NCBI RefSeq assembly: GCF_900101895.1
Contig: NZ_FMVF01000013.1
Coordinates: 40,901-104,900, forward strand
Direction: 5' to 3'
From: Flavobacterium caeni
Lineage (GTDB): Bacteria; Bacteroidota; Bacteroidia; Flavobacteriales; Flavobacteriaceae
DNA: 64,000 nucleotides
Made by a program: the position numbers and the translations under genes. The notes beneath the pieces were generated by a model. It was not told the origin of the DNA. It saw nothing but the letters and a program-made list of their open reading frames with translations, and searched no databases. The stretch's first letter is position 1, and each line of letters opens with the position of its first letter. Positions 60,101-64,000 of this stretch are shown piece by piece.

Positions 60101-63100
60101 AGATGCCACGGGCTGGGTGCTTGCAACGGCTCCTCCTTTTGTGTACGACGTCGATTTGACGGCGGCTACGAGCTATACGGTTTATGTGCGTTCGGTGTGT
60201 TCGGAAACCGACAACAGTTTCTGGAGCGCAGGATTCGATTTCTCGACACAGATTTGCGCCCCTGCCGATGTTTGCGACTATACCTTTACGATGACCGACA
60301 GTTTTGGCGACGGTTGGAACGGCAACACGATGACGATTTTCCAAAACGGTATTCCGGTGGCTACGATTGGCGCCGACTTTACCGATGGCGAGGGCCCTAT
60401 CCAACAAGTAATCACTTTGTGTAACAACATCGGATTCGAGTTGTTCTGGAACAACGGCGGCGCTTTTGCCGGAGAGGTGGGCATCCAAATCCATAACCAA
60501 TCGGGCGAACAGGTATTTACCTACGGCCCTAATGGATTCGATCAGGGAACGACTTTGTTCTCGGGTACGGTACAATGCGTCCCGGCAACCTGTCCGAAAC
60601 CAACCCAATTGTATGTAGACGATGTGACGACCACATCGGCGCTTTTGGGCTGGACCGAATCAGGAACGGCAACGCAATGGGAAGTTATTCTTCTACCGGC
60701 GGGCTCACCGATTCCTGCACCCGACGCTGAGGGAATCGAAACTTCAGATAATCCTTATTTGGCCGCATTGACTTCAGGTACCGCCTATGTTTTCTACGTT
60801 CGCGCGATTTGTGCGCCCGGCGATTTGAGCAACTGGGCCGGTCCGCTTTCTTTCGCTTCATTGATCACCAACGACGAGTGCGACACGGCCATCGTGGTGC
60901 CGGTAAACGGCGACCAATCTTGTGCGCAAATTGCATCGGGTACCATCATCGGTGCGACGCCATCGACCTTGCCGCAAGATTGCGGTGGCTCGGCAGACGA
61001 CGACGTTTGGTTCCAATTTACGGCATCGACCACGGCACACAACATCGACTTGTTCAACATCCAAGGTTCGACCGAAGACCTGTTCCACATACTTTATGTA
61101 GGCGACAACTGCGGCAACCTGACCCAGGTGTATTGTAGCGACGCCAACCAAAGTATCGCCACAGGGCTTACCGTGGGACAAACCTATTTTATCCGTGTCT
61201 ATTCTTGGACAGAGACACAGGGGCAAACCTCGACTTTCGACATCTGTATCGGAACGATCCCGCCGCCGATCTCGTCGACTACCACCAGCCATACCAACCT
61301 TCAATTGATCGAAGACGTATTGCTCAACACCACTTGCGCGAGCGTTTCGAATGTGACCTCGTCTACAGGCACCGACTTCGGATTGGACACCAACGGCATC
61401 GGTTATTTTGAACGTAACGGATCGAGCTTCCCGTTTGAATACGGCGTGGTGCTGAGTTCGGGCGATGCCAATATGGCGCCGGGCCCGAACACCAATATTC
61501 AAAGTGAAGGCGATTTCACTTGGCCGGGCGATGCCGACCTCGATCAGATTTTGATCGATCAAGGCATTGTGGGCACCTTGGGGAATGCGACTTCTTTGGA
61601 ATTCGATTTCGTACCGCTCACCAACAACATCAGCTTTAATTTCATCTTTGCGTCGGAGGAGTATGGTACTTTCCAATGTAACTATTCGGATGTATTCGGA
61701 TTTATCCTGACGAACTTGACGACAAACGAAACCACGAACCTGGCCGTGTTGCCAAACACCGACATCCCAATTTCGGTGACCACCATCCGCAACAATTTGT
61801 ACAACGACGCGTGTGAGTCGGCCAACGAAGAGTATTTTGCGGCCTATTATGACGCGCCGGAAGGCAATCCGCTCGAAGCGCCGATCAACTTTAATGGGGT
61901 GACCGTTCCGTTGACGGCATCGGCTCCTGTAATTCCGGGACAACCCTACCACATCAAGTTGGCCATTTCTGACTTTGGACCATTCGGCCAAGACAACGCG
62001 CTCGATTCGGCGGTATTCATCGAAGGGGGCAGTTTTGGATTGGGCAACCTCGAACTCGGCGACAACCTGCTCGAAGAGAACGGAAGCGCTTTGTGCGAAG
62101 GCGGAAGCATCGAACTCAACTCTTCTTTGAACCCCGATGAATATACCTTTACGTGGTTCTTGGGCGACCAACAAATTCCCGATGCTACGGGCGCGACGCT
62201 GACCGTGACCCAAGAGGGCGAGTATTCAGTTACCGCGGTCTTGAACAACTCTACATGTTCTGGTACCGATTCGATTGTGGTCGAATACTACCCGCCGGTC
62301 GTTCCTGGCCAAGCCAACGCGTTGACCATTTGCGACGCGGCGACTACCGGGGTGTTCGATTTGACCACCAATGCTTCGTCGATCATCGCACCAATCGGCA
62401 GCGGCTTTACCTTGACGTACTACACCACCCTGGCCGAAGCGCAAGCCGGTGTAGACGGTACCGAGATCAGTACCCCGACGGCGTACACCAACACCTCGAA
62501 TCCGCAAACCATTTATGTCAGGGCAGAGAACGCCTCGGGCTGTTTTGGGGTGACGACTTTCGAGCTCATCATCAACGATTTGACACCGCAGTTTACCTTG
62601 CCGGCCGACTTCTCGATTTGCGCAGGATCGTCTGGAACGATTGCCGTGACGCCAATCAATTTTGATTTGGGCGAAGTCACCTTTAGCTGGACCTTCGACA
62701 CCAATCCGTTGCCTGATACCACGAGTAGCATCACCGTAACCCAAGCAGGTTACTATGAAGTAACCGTGAACCGTTCGGGTTGTGTGAACACGGCGGGTGT
62801 CAACGTATCGGTCGATGCACAAGTGACGCCTACGTTTACGTTACCAACCAACGTTTGTCAAAATGCGACGGCCATTGCCTTGCCGACCACTTCGGTCAAC
62901 GGCGTGACGGGAACCTGGAGTCCGGCATCTGTCGATACATCGCTGGCCGGAACGCTCAATTATTGCTTTACGCCAGACGCGAGCCAGACTTGCGCCTTGC
63001 CGGTTTGTTTAGATATTACGGTCAACCCAGAGGTGACGCCGCAATTCGCTCCGATTCCGGTGTTGTGCGTGGGTACCGTAGCGCCGGGCTTGCCAACGAC

Positions 63101-64000
63101 TTCGCTCAACGGCGTGGTTGGCGTTTGGTCGCCAGCGGTGATTTCTACTGCGGTTCCGGGTACCTTCAATTTCGATTTTACCCCTGCGGCCGGACAAGAT
63201 TGTACGCTCCCGACGAGTCTAACCGTCACAGTGTTGCCGGCCAACCAACTGCCAGATTTTGTACCGTTGGCACCAATTTGTTCGGGTGCGAGTTTTACGC
63301 TCCCGACGACTTCGACCAACGGCATCACTGGCGTCTGGTCGCCACTGCCGAACAACCAGACCACCACCACTTATACGTTTGATCCAGACCCAGGCCAGTG
63401 CGCGATACAGGCGACGATGACCGTTGTGGTCAACTTCGTATTGGAGCCGGGCTTCGAGCCGATCGGTTCGCTGTGTATGGATACGCTGGCGCCAACCCTA
63501 GAGAACATTTCGCCTATGGGCATCTCCGGTACATGGAACCCGGCTGTGATCAACACCCAAACACCGGGTTCAACCGATTACGTATTTACCCCGGACGCAG
63601 GTCAATGCGCCACAGGACAAACCCTGACCGTGACGATCATTTCGTTGCCTGAGTTTGCGTTGGTGGGCGATTGCGTCGGACCACAATTTGTCTTGTCGAT
63701 CGCACCGGGCACGAGCTTCGGATCATCGGCGACTTATGCATGGGCAGACAGTGAAAACGTTCCAATTCCTGGGGCCGACGAAGCTACTTTAGTGGCGACG
63801 GCAACAGGAACCTACTACTTGACGGTTTCGCAGGAAGGATGTAGTTATACGGCGAGTATTCCGGTCGATTCTGTTTCTTGCACGATCCAGAAGGGTATTT
63901 CCCCCGGCGACGGCAGCGACAACGACTTCTTCGATTTGGCGGGCCTGAACGTTCGTCGCTTGGAGATCTTCAACCGCTACGGCACGAAGGTCTACAGCCA
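57105..64000 (+). CDS. Giant modular T9SS cargo protein with type B C-terminal sorting domain (3' end outside the window)
   Basis: The frame is open from the ATG at 57105 to the window end: at least 2298 residues. Modules in order: signal peptide (1-20, ending GFAQ); a cleaved-adhesin-like domain (about 21-200); FN3 domains at about 202-300, 439-540, 648-745, 747-846, 954-1050 and 1163-1255; a pre-peptidase-like sandwich near 310-435 and another near 1257-1385. Three copies of a roughly 102-residue module with the motif FGDGWNGNTM lie at 543-644, 848-949 and 1057-1158. A choice-of-anchor L domain follows (about 1390-1645), Ig-like domains (about 1650-1900), and four to five short repeats of about 70 residues ending in cysteine-containing TGTWSPA-type strands (about 1905-2250). 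The last part, beginning KGISPGDGSDNDFFDL (about 2262), is the T9SS type B (gliding motility-associated) sorting domain, incomplete here. A large surface adhesin or secreted matrix protein is inferred. Confidence 0.93.
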   Translation, partial: MKKHFLLFLMGFVTFSGFAQLDEDFEAAPDEPDASGVWTMASGNWLVKDNRLNEPFNWQVNPGVYPANGGAKAAFVNRENTGDGVLAEEWLITPQVLNIQANRQLRFFTRQTLNGDTGTLYQIRVSSDPDPLNFAAYVVLQQYTETTLSTVTANQLDYEEKVINFSFTGTRYFAFVKVFTQEGDQTSGDRWLVDDVHIVERCPEPTQFGVENVSAYNATLTWQGSAVSYNIEYGPSGFVPGTGTVISGIADGGATDSYTIPLEDPPGPLTPDTAYQFYVTAVCSESVSQQTGPFNFTTSPLGSTCDGPIVVTPLPYFDTGNTIQQGNNINFPSPGGTGCGTTGDFLAGNDVVYSYTVPATTTGLISIEMNPLGNTGTGVFVYDECSDIGSNCLAGVGNNNGSIRSIPALEVTAGNTIYIVISSTNDSFEYNLTIQDVTCAPPTGLSATGTGPNSANLSWQNPGGATAWEVFVQTAGTPVPSAAGIPAGTNTNFGVTQLTQEGTTLQLGTPYQYWVRALCPDGVSFSQWAGPYLFNTTSCTSGCNYIFELTDTFGDGWNGNTMSIIQDGLPVGEIGPTFEDGEGPIQVSIPMCDGPFEIFWNTGGDFPGEVGFTVINSFGQSIFSFGPFAGDQQGSTIYNGEVDCANPLCLPPTQVTWSSPTPNGVTIAWTPNGLPPASWDIVVLPIGSPAPDENTTPTANTTENPFELTSGLLPDTEYVIYVRAVCTTPGDNPWSNPSEPFFTLPTCPKPTALYTQNPDLTSIQFGWTPGLNETAWQYIFVAAGSPAPAVDDPNWVDTTETLVTITTGLVSGTAYDFYVRAICAADDISTLAGPYTANTTICAASEQCVYTFTMIDTFGDGWNGNTMNILQNGVVVATIGANFETGEGPIDVQIPLCHGVSFEIFWNEGGAFAGEVGLTVTSFLGQNIFTHNPGGNQQGETLFAGTAECVPPTCLAPTGVTVTSTSLTSATITWDENNTPAATSWNVLVLPSTAPPPAQDATGWVLATAPPFVYDVDLTAATSYTVYVRSVCSETDNSFWSAGFDFSTQICAPADVCDYTFTMTDSFGDGWNGNTMTIFQNGIPVATIGADFTDGEGPIQQVITLCNNIGFELFWNNGGAFAGEVGIQIHNQSGEQVFTYGPNGFDQGTTLFSGTVQCVPATCPKPTQLYVDDVTTTSALLGWTESGTATQWEVILLPAGSPIPAPDAEGIETSDNPYLAALTSGTAYVFYVRAICAPGDLSNWAGPLSFASLITNDECDTAIVVPVNGDQSCAQIASGTIIGATPSTLPQDCGGSADDDVWFQFTASTTAHNIDLFNIQGSTEDLFHILYVGDNCGNLTQVYCSDANQSIATGLTVGQTYFIRVYSWTETQGQTSTFDICIGTIPPPISSTTTSHTNLQLIEDVLLNTTCASVSNVTSSTGTDFGLDTNGIGYFERNGSSFPFEYGVVLSSGDANMAPGPNTNIQSEGDFTWPGDADLDQILIDQGIVGTLGNATSLEFDFVPLTNNISFNFIFASEEYGTFQCNYSDVFGFILTNLTTNETTNLAVLPNTDIPISVTTIRNNLYNDACESANEEYFAAYYDAPEGNPLEAPINFNGVTVPLTASAPVIPGQPYHIKLAISDFGPFGQDNALDSAVFIEGGSFGLGNLELGDNLLEENGSALCEGGSIELNSSLNPDEYTFTWFLGDQQIPDATGATLTVTQEGEYSVTAVLNNSTCSGTDSIVVEYYPPVVPGQANALTICDAATTGVFDLTTNASSIIAPIGSGFTLTYYTTLAEAQAGVDGTEISTPTAYTNTSNPQTIYVRAENASGCFGVTTFELIINDLTPQFTLPADFSICAGSSGTIAVTPINFDLGEVTFSWTFDTNPLPDTTSSITVTQAGYYEVTVNRSGCVNTAGVNVSVDAQVTPTFTLPTNVCQNATAIALPTTSVNGVTGTWSPASVDTSLAGTLNYCFTPDASQTCALPVCLDITVNPEVTPQFAPIPVLCVGTVAPGLPTTSLNGVVGVWSPAVISTAVPGTFNFDFTPAAGQDCTLPTSLTVTVLPANQLPDFVPLAPICSGASFTLPTTSTNGITGVWSPLPNNQTTTTYTFDPDPGQCAIQATMTVVVNFVLEPGFEPIGSLCMDTLAPTLENISPMGISGTWNPAVINTQTPGSTDYVFTPDAGQCATGQTLTVTIISLPEFALVGDCVGPQFVLSIAPGTSFGSSATYAWADSENVPIPGADEATLVATATGTYYLTVSQEGCSYTASIPVDSVSCTIQKGISPGDGSDNDFFDLAGLNVRRLEIFNRYGTKVYS

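Noticed and set aside
57129..62213. Long minus-strand frames (57129-58685, 58866-59798, 60858-62213)
   Set aside because: They are the antisense of the giant plus-strand gene, whose frame has a signal peptide, repeats and a sorting domain. The minus frames give arginine- and glycine-rich sequence without domains.

Overview
The window reads as a chromosomal segment of a Bacteroidota bacterium, most likely Flavobacteriaceae. The evidence is the repeated -7 element of the form TAnnTTTG with almost no Shine-Dalgarno sequences, a secreted giant protein ending in a type B type IX secretion (T9SS) sorting domain, families such as DUF4837, DUF3078, DUF2480 and DUF4175, and the gene sets glnS-YtxH, DUF4175-ybeY-mnmG and iscA-sufBCD. 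The DNA looks more GC-rich than is usual for Flavobacterium, with AT-rich intergenic gaps. No phage, insertion sequence or CRISPR array is visible.

Layout. 1-11.7 kb: RNase R (5' truncated), envelope proteins, a 1-kb palindromic non-coding element, tRNA-Cys, folB, glnS, a YtxH-led trio, an SPFH protein and gltX. 11.9-19.8 kb: DUF4175 giant, ybeY, mnmG bracketed by two parS-like sites, a lipoprotein, a methyltransferase and an OmpH-like protein. 19.9-33.3 kb: PIF1-type helicase, DoxX, holB, lipoprotein, pgk, LysM transglycosylase, DUF4837, elaA-like acetyltransferase, OmpA protein, S41 protease and rnpA with DnaA-box-like sites upstream. 33.5-42.7 kb: mostly minus strand, with an M1 aminopeptidase, an S8 protease, a MarR-receptor-hydrolase operon with a palindromic operator, and a metallo-beta-lactamase-fold hydrolase. 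43.0-55.7 kb: an Fe-S assembly region in two blocks (A-type carrier-sufB-sufC-sufD, then sufS-sufE-DUF59-DUF2480), interrupted by a serine hydrolase and two DUF2157-type membrane proteins. 55.7-64 kb: hflX and a giant T9SS cargo protein that runs off the end.

The most interesting structure is in the suf operon. Two different four-helix-bundle genes sit exactly in the sufB/sufC and sufC/sufD junctions, and each is bracketed by inverted repeats made of short A/T-rich or GAAAGAC-like units. The A-type carrier/sufB junction holds a similar inverted repeat without a gene, and a tandem repeat of the same style follows sufD. This resembles the intervening sequences of 23S rRNA, whose encoded proteins belong to the same four-helix-bundle family, but here it is placed in an mRNA. 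Other points of note are the 1-kb palindrome with related repeats elsewhere, the parS-like pair around mnmG, and several promoters whose predicted transcription start falls on or next to the start codon.
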